Shown here: positions 12,181 through 24,000 of the stretch, piece after piece
Layout of the letters: each line of letters begins with the position of its first letter
Position numbering within the stretch: position 1 is the stretch's first letter
Assembly (NCBI GenBank): GCA_029207755.1
Contig: JARCOQ010000002.1
Coordinates: forward strand, 82,276,317-82,340,316
Direction of reading: 5' to 3'
Length of the DNA stretch: 64,000 nucleotides
From: Chamaea fasciata
Taxonomy: Eukaryota; Chordata; Aves; Passeriformes; Sylviidae
Translations under genes and position numbers: made by a program
Notes under the pieces: generated by a model
What the model saw: only the letters and a program-made list of their open reading frames with translations
Told to the model about the DNA's origin: nothing
The model's database searches: none

Positions 12181-15100
12181 AAATCCTGAAATTAATTTCA
12201 AGGAATTAAAACAGATTCTTTTTCTGTATATGAAAATCTCATTCAAAACACAGAGAGCTTGGGGTGACCAAAAAATGGTCTGGAACTGTAAGCTTGTAAT
12301 TGCTTTGCAGATCGTTTATATTTTTATGTATAATTTTAATGATATCTGGCACAAATCATCACAAATGACAATCCAGAGTTCAAATAGGAAGAGCACAGAT
12401 TCTATGGCATGATTCATTTCTGGCAGCAGGGGAAACTTAAATCAAGATTCAGACAATTAGGTAAGCAGAGTGGAGACAGTTTGTCACACATCACTTCTGT
12501 CTTGGAATTGCCTGTGTGCTCTTTCAGCTACCTCTGTTGTTCATCTCTAGGTATCCATGCAAGGTGTCTAATAGGATGTTACTGAAGGGTCTCATTGCAA
12601 GTGATGCAGTAGACAGAAACATTTAGCACATGGTTAAGCAGGGGAACACAGACAGGGCCAAAAAGTAGTAGAAGTAAAATGGCAAAAGAATGGAAAAGTA
12701 AATGTATTATCAAAGGAAGGCTTGGATAAAAAGACATTTTTCACTACATACATACCCTTATAAGAAAGCAGAATATATGTTTTGTAGCAAAATGCCCAAC
12801 TGCGTGCAAGAAAACTCTTCAAAGAAGACTGAATAATATTGAAGATTCCCTTTAAAATTCTCATATTTTTGTCAACACACAGGTGCACCCCTTTCACATA
12901 AACATTTGCTAAAAACTTATGAAAGAATTTTGGAGAGAGAGAGCTGTCTGATCAAAGAAGACCAGAGGAAATAATGGACAAAGGCAGTTTGAATATTTGA
13001 CTTCAGTGCCAAGCTTATGACCTTCCTGTCTTTCCCATCCAGTGGCCTTCCGATCTTTTTGATGATCAGTCCAGCATGCATCAATTTTTCATTTTGTAGG
13101 CAGACAGTGGGTTCCATTAGTTAAATTTCTGAGTTTCCTCATGTATCTATTCCCTTCTTAGTCATCTTTAAGAACCAAATGTACAGCAATTGCTTGACCC
13201 AAAGAACAAATGTTTCTTGCAGGGTCAGACAGAGGCAAAGGCACAGTCCAGAGCAGGCAGTTACACTCTCTCCCTCAGCACACTTATGTCAGCTCTGTCA
13301 GCACCAGCTCTGAGATGGACACCATATAAAACAGTCATCAGTGGAGAAATTTTTGCTGGACTGTTCGCCAGTGATATTTCCAGAGTCCCTGAGGGATGAT
13401 CAGTCAGTTATCAGTGGCAACTTTTGAGGTTCACTGTAATTCATGCAGAATTCTTTAAACAACTCTGTGAAGTACAGCTGTGCTTCATGGAGACTCTGAA
13501 AGATAGTGCAGCTCAGATTTCCATCACCCTCTGAAAAAATAGCCATGATAATAACCAAAGAAAACTTGAGAGCCCTCGAGTTCTGCTTGTTGCTCAAGAC
13601 ACTTGCTCAGGGCTAAAACACATGTATGCTCAGTGGACTCTGTGATGCCACTCTTGTGTCACTCTGTGGGGAATAAACTGACTAATATCAAGTTATTAAG
13701 TGCCAGTCAGTTCAGTTCAGAATGGTTATACAGAAAACGCACTCATATTATCTATCTTTGGGGTGAGGGAGGATGATTAAATGGGAGATCTCTTGCCCAT
13801 TTCTTTTTTCATCAAAAATAGGCTGATGCAGGTGTGTAGGGAAGAGCTGGTGCACACCTCAATTTGACTTTGATGTGGAGTGAGGATGACTCACAGATTC
13901 CCAATCTACTAAAACATACCTCTGGACACTTGTGTAACTTTTCCCACTTCACAATCAGTCCACTTACCAACATGAGTAAAGTTATGCAGTTACTCTGTCT
14001 TCTGCACATTTTTATACAATTGCATTTCTTTCCTTTAAAAACCCACTAATTTGAACACAAAATGTAGCTTGATTATTTGCAGGAGGAGCTTAAGATGAAC
14101 TTAAAAATATCTTGTTTACCCAGGGCTACCTATAATCCAGAATCTTCAATCTATTTCCAAAGTTACTCAGACCATCTTTATTTTTCTTGACACTTTTTTA
14201 AATCCAGAAAACAAAAGGACACGGTTTCAAATGTGGTTTGTTTTATAATGTTCCTCTTTTTAACGTTCAGTACTACTTTAAAATTGTGTCCAAATATGGC
14301 AACATGCTGGCCTAGTTTTGTGAAGACAATGATAAATAATGAATACTAGTAAAAGAGAAGTAGAATACAAGCTGTTTCAGAAACAGCTAGTATTTTCAAT
14401 GTTTTACTTTTCTAGGAAACAGAAAGCTAGAAATACCATGAAAGTCTTTTAGCCTTGGAAACACTTCTGTAAGGAAAAAAGGAGTGGACTATTGGTTTCA
14501 TCCAGTTGTGCAAGTTCTAAAGGATAATGTTTATACGTTCCACCCCATCAAAAATTTCACACTGCCGACATCAAGCAATGAGATGTGTTTGAGAAGCAAA
14601 AGGGAATCATAGCAGGAAAAACATTATGTGCCTAGTGTAGTTATATAAAAGTAATAGAGGATCTTGGAGGACGAATCCCCAAGAAGCATCAATGAATTAA
14701 TTGAAGAACATGGCAAACTAATTCAAAAATGCAATACTAGATGGCATCTTATCTCTAGTACGGAATGGGTAGGATTATTTTTATAATTGTGTTTTCTCTA
14801 ACCTGACTCTTACACTGCACCAGCTAACATAACACAATATATAAATACCTACAACAATTAAACTGTCATCAATAAGAAATTAAAAAGCAAAGGTCACACT
14901 TCATATCAGTTAAGATACTCATCCTATAGTGCCCTCAGAAATATTTGGTAAAAAGGAAAAAGGTGCAGGGTTTTCTCGGTTGTAAAGTCTCAATGATTAC
15001 AGCAAAAAAGCTGTCAGTTTCTTGCTTGTATATACCAATTGTTAATTCCTAACCGAGGTACAGAAGTAATGGAAAGATTCTGTGTCGAGTACTACATAAA

Positions 15101-15224
15101 AATGATGGGATGTTTCTGTTCCTATACAGGCTGCTGTGTACAGACATGGTTGTTACTAAACATATCTGCCCACTTTTACAGGGCAAAGGTGTGCAAGAAA
15201 AGTACTCACATGGGTCATAGTCCT

Positions 15225-15243
15225 GACACATGGCCCATGTGTC
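15225..15243. repeat. Near-perfect palindrome, 9-bp arms
   Basis: Left arm GACACATGG and right arm CCATGTGTC are exact reverse complements separated by a single C. No transcript or terminator context is visible. Confidence 0.85.
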
Positions 15244-16326
15244 TTGGGTGAAGAAAATCTCTCACATAATGCTGTTTGATGTCTGCTTCTTAGAAAGTTT
15301 AATCCTACAAGTGGGACCTTATATTGAACATGTGTAATCTTGAAATTGGAGTTCTCATGAGATTTGAGGCCTAATTTGATAGTCAAAAGACATTTTTGAA
15401 GTATCTCTGCTTTGCCTAATGCAATGTAGAAGAGGGATAAATGGGACACTGCTGGTTTGCAATGCTGGTGGGCACTGAACGGGGTGATGAGAGGAAAGAG
15501 AGCAAATATAACCATGGAGAACAGCAGGCTGGTGTCTGTGAGAATATTTGGTAAAGACACAATACAGAACCTGAATCTGTAACCCTAGACTCTTTTGTCT
15601 GAACTGAGATATTAGTGACACTTTGGGGAAATTAGCAAGGAGCACTGGCAGACTTTTAAATTATGTCAAACAATTTCTCCTGATGCCTGTTTTAAAATAA
15701 AGTCTCTTATCTAAAAAGCATGTGACAGGTACTTCAGCTAGACAAGGTAATCTCTGCAGTTCGCAGCATGACTGAGTGATTCAATTTAGGTCACAAGTTA
15801 ATCTTCAAGTGATAAAATAGGACGGAAGTCCTAATAGTAATGCTGAGTTTCTCAATAAAACAATAATCAATGGAATACTTATAGAGTGATAGCTGAGCCA
15901 CTAGATTACTGCTTCAAGTGTATGTAAAAACTCTGTTACACAGAAGGAGTCTGCAGCACAGCAAAACTGAGTTATTCAGTATGAGAGATGGAGCAGAGTG
16001 GAGTGCAGTGTCAGGCAATGACTGTGTGAAGGACACCATGGATCCTAACACTCCTCCTACTGTATAACTGTACACAGACACTCCACATCCTCTCCCACTC
16101 TCTATCCACCCTGACTGATTACAAAGCGAATTCTGTAGCACAGGAATGTGGAGTCTTTTCAGCCCTACTCATAACAAGGTCCTCCAAGCCAAAATTTGCA
16201 AATGATGAATGTAAACTTAACCTTTCTATTATCACCTGGGTGTTAAATATTCATAACGCCATATGTGAATGTTCTGCTGGTTTTTCCCTTTATTTGGAGG
16301 TCTTGTCTACTGGTCCAACATATAGA

Positions 16327-16328
<2 letters not shown>

Positions 16329-16363
<35 letters not shown>
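16329..16363 (+). repeat. A35 homopolymer tract
   Basis: Thirty-five uninterrupted A, the longest homopolymer in the window. Such a tract could be the tail of a retroposed sequence ending at about 16328. The 300 bases upstream show no recognisable gene or SINE body, and the bases after the tract are not repeated upstream as a target-site duplication that I can find. The true length is uncertain because homopolymers assemble poorly. Confidence 0.95.
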
Positions 16364-16365
<2 letters not shown>

Positions 16366-17402
16366 GGCACCTAATTTGGGGCTACTTTTATTTTAAATAA
16401 ACATATTCCTTGACTAATAACCTGGTCACCATGCAGTGCACTACTGGCTTCAAATTTGGCCCTTACCCACTGTAGACCAAGTAATCTCAGGCATGTGAGT
16501 CATTAGAAGAATCCCTCTGAATGTCACACATATAATTGCAGCAAAAAGACTACCACTGTTTACCTCTCCTGGAATGGCTGTAGTGTAGACAGGCAGGCTC
16601 TGTTGACATTTCTCAAAACCAATTATTCATCTGTTAACAATTCACCTATTCTGTCCCTCCTGCCTCCTTTTTAAGGTCATGCTTTTCATGTAGATATTTA
16701 AAAACTTTACTATGCAACATATACAAAGCCCTTATTATTGTAAAACACATTATATAAAATAAAGCAACTAAACACACGATAAAAAGAGGATTAGAATGAA
16801 CATTCCAGCTGAAGAAAATTCCTCTTTAACTCCTTTTAAATACTGGTGTATAAAAGGTTGTCTGTAATCAATCAATATTTACTTTAGCCTTCATCTTGGC
16901 CACAAAAAGAAATCCTTTCTCTATCTGTTAGTGTATCTCTAATTTGGAGAATGCAGCATGTGTCTTCAAGGATGTTGTAAAGTGCAAACTTAAAGTTCAG
17001 TATTTTTTATGAATGTTTGACAAAAGTTGGGGAATTTTAACCAAATATATTAGAGAGATTTTCTGTTAGATCAGCTACTTCATTTGTGCTGCCAAAAAAT
17101 AAAAGACGTTCCTTCCAATGCAATCCCTAGTGTTTTGCTTGACTGTGCTTCAAATTACTCAAGGCAGAAATATTTTTATATAATTTTACATAATTAATAT
17201 CTTCTGAAAAGCTGGACTGGCCTCTGATAAGGAGAAAAGATGACATAAGTGTCCCGATAAAGACTATCCTGAACATCCCAGAAATCTGTGACCTTATGCA
17301 GAATACAAATCATCTATCTCTTTCTTGATACTTGAATTTTGTTATAAAAGCAGAACAGTTTTTTATTTTTTATATTTATTTTTTATATTTTTATGTGTTT
17401 AT

Positions 17403-17408
<6 letters not shown>
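16364..17408. other. Non-coding sequence, no gene recognised
   Basis: AT-rich unique sequence between the A35 tract and the long TA array. The 60 bases just before the array are T-rich and graded into it, which suggests the array grew out of a TTTTTAT-type low-complexity tract. No gene or regulatory site is supported. Confidence 0.6.

Positions 17409-17480
<72 letters not shown>
17409..17480. repeat. (TA)36 microsatellite
   Basis: Seventy-two bases of uninterrupted TA, followed by about 20 bases of degenerate AATATAAATA units. It is self-complementary and can extrude as a cruciform or hairpin. It should be highly length-variable between individuals. Open frames that read Ile-Tyr repeats through it are artefacts of the repeat. 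Confidence 0.98.
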
Positions 17481-17484
<4 letters not shown>

Positions 17485-17988
17485 TAAATATAAATAATAT
17501 TTGTTTATATGCTGGTACCAGAATGGGACAGGTTGTGACAGTTTTACTCATGCCAAGAAGTACCTTTCTGCACAGGGGTGTTCCCTGACTTGAGTGAGCC
17601 AATTTAGTAGGAGTCTGAATTTTGTGCCAATTAAGGTACTGTGTATTTCACTAAAAGTGAAAGCACTTTTGCATTGTTATAAAATAATTCTAAATTTGAT
17701 TTGAACTCATAGATTAAGTGTCCAGATGAGTGAGACAACGTAATAGCACCTCTTGCACCAGCACCTATAAAGAGAATGAGAGGTTACTAAACTCAGCTGT
17801 AAATGCCTGAGCTTCTGGGAAACCAATCCCACACAAGACCACCTGTTGGAATACAGCAGTAGATAACCTAGTAACCAGAATGGAAAAAGAATAGGCAACA
17901 AATTTATAACCCAAGTTATTTGCAACCCAACTGAAAATCCATTAGGTGTAAGACCACATGATAGAATATGAGCCCTGCAATCAATCAA

Positions 17989-18010
17989 TATATATATATA
18001 TATATATATA
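17989..18010. repeat. (TA)11 microsatellite
   Basis: Twenty-two bases of TA about 500 bp after the larger TA array. It lies inside a minus-strand open frame (17707-18054) that is not a credible gene. Confidence 0.95.
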
Positions 18011-21000
18011 TCAGCAACAGTAAACAATTTAGATATAAGTGATGTCAGTACCACCCAAACACCATGAATCTTCTCAGAATTAAAATTAAATTATATTTGA
18101 CGAGAAATTCTGAAATACTTGGTTAAGTTCTGGTGGAGGTTTTTTCCATTTGCAGTATTCACCAAATGAAAAGAGTAGAGAAACTAAAAGCTGACCATCC
18201 ATTTGGCATTTCAGATTGAGAGCAGAAGAAAGAGGGAGAACTTATTCTCATGAGGTTTCCAGCAGATTTCACGTCAAAGAGGTTAGAATAGTTTGAATAA
18301 ATGCCACATAAACATCTGGGGCCAGATTCATGGGATATTCCAGCTGCTTTGGAGCAATTCTGTGACACAAAGCAGCAGTAAAACCCACTTTACTGGCCAT
18401 TTAAGTCAAGTTTATGGCTGCTTTGCATTCCCAGAGCAGTTCAAAACAGCCAATACCATTGAAACTTACTCTGAATTTCTGGGATTTGAGTGGAGCTGCA
18501 ACCTAACTCCAAAATCCTCTAATGTGCCCATTTATACTAGACATAACATTCTAACTCAGCATGTGTCTGCTCATCACCACCTTTGTTTACAGCATGATTG
18601 TAATGATCTAATTAGGAACTAAAAGTACTTTCAGTCAATTAACACTCCTTGAAGTTTAAAAAACACAACTTTCAATGAATTCAAGTAACTGCTAAAGAAA
18701 TGTAGCATTTTCTTTCTAATTAATATATTTCTCAGGATGCACACTGTAATTTCAGTCCCTGTAATATGGTATAGCTCTTGCTGGTAGCAAACTATCAGAT
18801 TTGTACTGTTTCCCAGACCTCAAGACTGAAGCTTGCCAGGCTTGCCTTGTCTTGCCCTGGGTTTTTCTTGACCAGCTGGCAACTTTGCTTCTCTTGATTT
18901 ATCTTTAACATCAAGTTGTCTAACGTATCAGGTACCTCTGGCTGATTTGTTTTACTTTCGTTTATCGTTATATGGTATACCACTATAATTTTACAACTCC
19001 AGTATACATAATGATGTAGTGTATAGAAATCCAGGCCTGGTGTGTCAGTAGAGAATTTGGAGAGAGGATGCAGTGTAGAGGAATCCCTCCATGGGATGAT
19101 AAGAAATGTGTACACAAACTTGTTATTCAAGACCCACAGCTGTGAGCAACTAAACTATGATCAGTTAAAGAAATGCATACCTGAGGCTGGACAAAACTGG
19201 GTTTAGGTATAACTCAGAATAAAGATATAACATCTAGCCTACAAAAAGGGCATATATCCAGCAAATTTGGACAAAACTTAAAGCTACAGACCCATGAGAA
19301 AAGAGCAAATATGCCATTATAGGCTAGCAAGCATGTATAAAGTCCTTCATCAAGGAAGAGGAAACCACTAAGATGAACATCATATTTCTTCAAGTGAATG
19401 ACTAGAAGCTGAAAACTGCATTGCCCCAACATGGTTAAGAGCAAAAGGAAACAACCAAACTTGGGAGCAAGAAGAGAAAGAAAATGTTGAGTATAATAAC
19501 AGAAAAAGCATGCGTATAACAAACTTAACTACATTGTTATTATTAATGAGACTTTCTGTATTAGAATGTTCTTTTCTGAAATGAAATTTGCACAAATGAT
19601 TCTTGGATTACACTGAAAATATTTTAGACATGACTGCAATAAATTCTTGACTTTATATATAAAGTGTGCTATTTCTTTGCTCACGAACAATATTGTGTGC
19701 ATAACAACACATATAACAAATAATAATGATCATCAGCCACCTCCCAGGATTTTGCAGAAATACATTATTGATTGTTCTTGAAGACATTGCGTAGTATAAT
19801 CATGAGTGCCATGAGTACCATTAACCGAATGCAGTAGGAGGGCTAAATGAAAAATGGTGAGGAAATTAATAACCCTGTACTTAGAATAGGGTTTGTATTT
19901 TATAAGATAAATAAGGCTTGGATCTCCATACCACCTGTGAAGAGGAAAAAAGTCATGAAGGACCAGTCAGCCGTTCATTAGGTGAAGCAGGAGTCCCTGG
20001 AACTGTAGCATAATAGTGTTGGCTACAGAACTTAAATTAACATTACACCAGGAGCCATATATTTCCTGGTTTTTCAGGGCTTCATTTAACAACCTTAATA
20101 TTCTTTTAACCACAGGTATTTAGTGTAATGTATATACAATATCTGTTTTCTCATTAGATTTTTTTTTCCCTTTTCTGCCTGTCCCTTAATAGGGATAGAT
20201 GGAGCAATTAAAACACAGCTCCACTTCAGAGCATACTGCAAAACCCAGGAGGAGCTTCTGCCTCTCGGAGTGCCAGAGGGCATAGCTGGCAGCAGCTGTG
20301 CCATTTCTTCCAAAAGTGTTATATATATATTTATGTATATGCTTTTCTGCAGCTAATTATTTCAGATGGACACTCAAAAAGAAGCAGAAGCTATGACCTG
20401 ATTTATTCTAAAATGCCTTTAGTGTTTATTAGTACATTACATTGCAGCCAAAATGGATTTTACAAAGGAAAGTGAAGGTAAAAGGGACCAGATTCCTTAA
20501 TCTCCACAAATTCAGAATGTCTGTAAGGAAACGCCCCATTATCTTGTCATTATTATTCCTGCATACAAGTTTTGTCTAACAATATACTTCCATCTCTGGG
20601 ACAATTTTCACTAATTTTTTCCTCTCTTTTCTCTCCTTGCCTTTTTAAAGGTGGTTATAAATATGCAAGAAGTTGATTTCAGTCCTCATTTTCAACTTGA
20701 ATAATTTCAAATTCAATACAGTGTGTGCACATTGCCTATTTACAACCTACATACGTTGCAGAGGAATAAATGCATACCATATATTATCAAAAATGTATAC
20801 ATCATATTATCAATTATGTACTAATTTGATGTAGTACATTCAAAACCCATTCTGTTTTTCTTTGGAAAGTTAGCTTGCTCCAAATCCTAAACAAGACCTC
20901 TTGGACTGATCTGTGGATTAATTTACCCTGTGTTTCAACTTAACGTATTTCCTAGGCAATGAGAATGTGAAATGATACATTGTAGAAACCTCATCAAGAC

Positions 21001-24000
21001 AAAAATCCCAATTAGAAGAGCATAGGAGTGTAAGCTAAAACAAAAAGAAGCTCCTCTGCTTTTTTGGGGTATCTCAGGCAGACACAGGTTCATGTTTGCC
21101 TAATCTGAAATACATCACCTTGCCACTCTCAGGTCAATAAAACATTTTCATTTGAGCTATTATAAGTCCCCAAATAAATATCATATGTCACTTCCTACTT
21201 ACACCATTCTGAACTCTTCCAAACTTTTGTTTAAAATCATGTTTTGATTTTAAAAAAGTTTGTTTACAACGTCACACTGAAAATTCACAGCCAACTCTAC
21301 ATTTAATTTATAAACAATGTCACAGCAGACTTCAATCTGTGTCAGTAGAAGACAGATAACTGAAAGGACTGATGTATTTTCCGCAGATTTGCTACAATTT
21401 GGTTTCTTAATTAATTAAAATGAATGAGATTCTTCCCGTCTACTTCCCCTATCAACCTCACTGCTTATCCATTTATTACATTTTGCCATACTAAAAAAAC
21501 AGCTTTTCTGTGGAGGGATATGTGGGTTTGAGTTGTTGGACAAATGGGGAGAATTATTTTATTTTACAGTATTTAATCCTCTGCAGCCAAGATTCCTGAG
21601 TGTTTCTATAGTCTTTGGTCCTCTAGTTGTTTTTATGGTTCCAAGAGCAATGATAATGAAAGAAAGAAAAATTGGTGGTACTTACTTATTTTAAGATGCT
21701 TCTTTTTCTACAGCACAATAAAAACCAACCATGAGCCTCATGAGCATAACACAGAAGACACTATTTTAGTGCATTTCATGCTCTATTATCTTATTTAGTG
21801 ATACATCAGATTTTAAAATTAATGTAACAATACCATTTACTTAAATAAACTCTGCCACAAACACAGGGAAAAGCCATTGAAAAGGATTAGTAGGAAGACA
21901 GCATTTAGGATGCCTTTGTTAGCACAGTATATTACATTTAAAAATACACAAAGTTAAGAACATCACATTTGCTTTTTTATCGTTAGCTGTCTGATAGGCT
22001 ATTTATTTCAGAAAATAGTGATTGAATACTGGCTGCCAGGTAATAAGCTTTCTCTAGTCTGTTATAGGAATTAAATTATCAGCAATCAGTAGTGCTCCTG
22101 GTAGCCATGTATTATGTGTACAACCCACTAGCTGTCCTTTAAATCAAGATGTATCTTTTAATCAGAAGTATCTTCTTTCTATAAAGATTTTAAAGTTGGT
22201 TCAAGTCCAAAACAAGTTAGAAAAAAAGAAAAAGGCCAACTCATTCATGACTTAGCATGTTTGGTGCTGTGACAGTTATTTCTATTTCTAGTCAAGCACT
22301 CCTTGGTTACTGGGTGGTGCAGGTCCCTGGGAAGACTCAGGGCTCTGTCAGACAGTGCTTCTCCTGTGCTGCCCCAGGGGTTCAGCAGGAGGCATCCAGC
22401 AGGCTCCGTGCTTCACCACTTCCTCTTCAATAATCTCACTAAGGAAAGGGTCAGTCATCTTTTGGAGCCATGTGCCATATTGCCTTTTTCTTTCTCAAAG
22501 AAGAAGTTAAACTCCTTGATATGAGCTCAAGAGAGGCCAGGATATCCTTCCTTAAACAGCAGCAAAATAGCTTCACCAAAGGCCTTTGTGGGATGCAAGG
22601 TAAATTCAGAAAGAGCTGGGATTTGTGAAACACTGCATGGGGCAACTTCATTATTACTTCCTCAAGAACTGCCTGCTGACAGACCACAGTGTCCAACTAC
22701 CAGCATACTCAGATGGACACAAAGAGCAGGTGTCCTTCTGGATCTTTTCTAATGATAAAGGGCAGTAGTACATATTAAGGCTGTGGAGCTCTTTTTTATA
22801 TGATGCAATCCCTTGTAAAGCCTTATTTATAGTTTTCTGTCTTTATGCATGTGAAAATTCATCTAGGGAAGATTGAACATATAATCTGCCTATGCACCAT
22901 CTTTGTCATATCTACGCTAAACTGTGAATATCTATGATGAAAAACAAAGACCAGCCCACAGGCCACAGATGCCAGATATGCATAAAATAAACCCAAAACT
23001 CACAGATCTGAGGCATGCAACAGGAAGGATTACTTCAGACTTTCTCATTAATCGTCCTCTAAATACTACCCACTTGTGACTGTCAGAGGTAGAATACCAG
23101 ATTAAACTGGTTATTTTAGCTGTTCCCTTGTTCTTGAGACTTGATCTTAAGATATTCTCGGAGAAGGATGCCAACAACCTTTTGTAGAGTTGGAGGTCTG
23201 GATCAGAAGAACTACAAAGGCTCCAACAAAAATTATTCTCCAATTTTCATGTCACTTTGTATGATTTTTCCTGTGTAAGAGATTATTTTCCACACCACTC
23301 ACATTGACTCCTTCTTTAAAGACAGCAAGAGAAAAGGATCAGGAAAGGTCAGAGTGTTGACTGCACACAGCCATTTACAACCTCAGGAGCTCCCACCCCT
23401 ATTTCATGGGAACCGGTGCACCAAGAGAAATCACAAAATGACCAGGGAAAAACACAAGGTGTCAAAACACCTAGTCCTTTCTTTCCCCATCTTTGAAAAC
23501 TTCCAGTTTCTGGAGCAGCCATGAGAGAGCAACTGACTTTTCATGCTGTGCACCCCAGTCACCTCCTCTGAGAATCCCCCTGCATGACATTTACTTTAAT
23601 AGGTCTAATTATAAAGAAATGCACTTTTCAGTCAGAACCGAAGAACCAGTAGGTTTTCTTCTTTAACATGCCAACCAGCTGTTTTGAAAGGTACTTCTCT
23701 AATCTCTTTCCTTCCACATGTTCAAACAGATGAAAGTAATTTTGTGCTCAACTGTCTATAAGTAATTAGACTGGGATGTAAAGGAGTCTTTATGTATCAG
23801 TTCAGAAAGAGCTACACTCTTAGCATACAGAATAATTATTAGCAATCTTCTTCATCTGTAAGGTATACCTTATGCATTTTACATGAGTTCCCATTATTAA
23901 CATAACCTGACTATCAAAGCTCCATTGAAACTGGTGTCTTCTTTTTCATGTAACTGACTGAAATTCCCCAGAAATATAGTAATTTGAAAACAGCAACGCT

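Larger units (their letters stand above)
11215..16328. other. Unique non-coding sequence, no gene recognised
   Basis: No gene is supported. The longest open frame is a 134-codon frame on the minus strand (15156-15560), with a composition like translated non-coding DNA and no recognisable domain. A 65-codon minus frame at 13400-13597 has a more protein-like composition but no splice or family support. The stretch holds a G13 run (12168-12180) and a near-perfect palindrome (15225-15243). Otherwise I see nothing. Confidence 0.6.

Noticed and set aside
13887..13893. AP-1 consensus TGACTCA
   Set aside because: A 7-bp match is expected several times by chance in 64 kb. No neighbouring motif cluster.
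15156..15560. 134-codon minus-strand open frame
   Set aside because: Composition is like translated non-coding DNA, with no domain, splice or poly(A) support. A frame of this length is expected by chance in 64 kb.
17325..17602. Open frames encoding Tyr-Ile repeats on both strands
   Set aside because: They simply read through the (TA)36 microsatellite.
22932..23243. 103-codon minus-strand frame with a hydrophobic end, resembling a membrane protein
   Set aside because: The hydrophobic part comes from T-rich DNA. There is no family match, and no acceptor or donor sites at sensible places.
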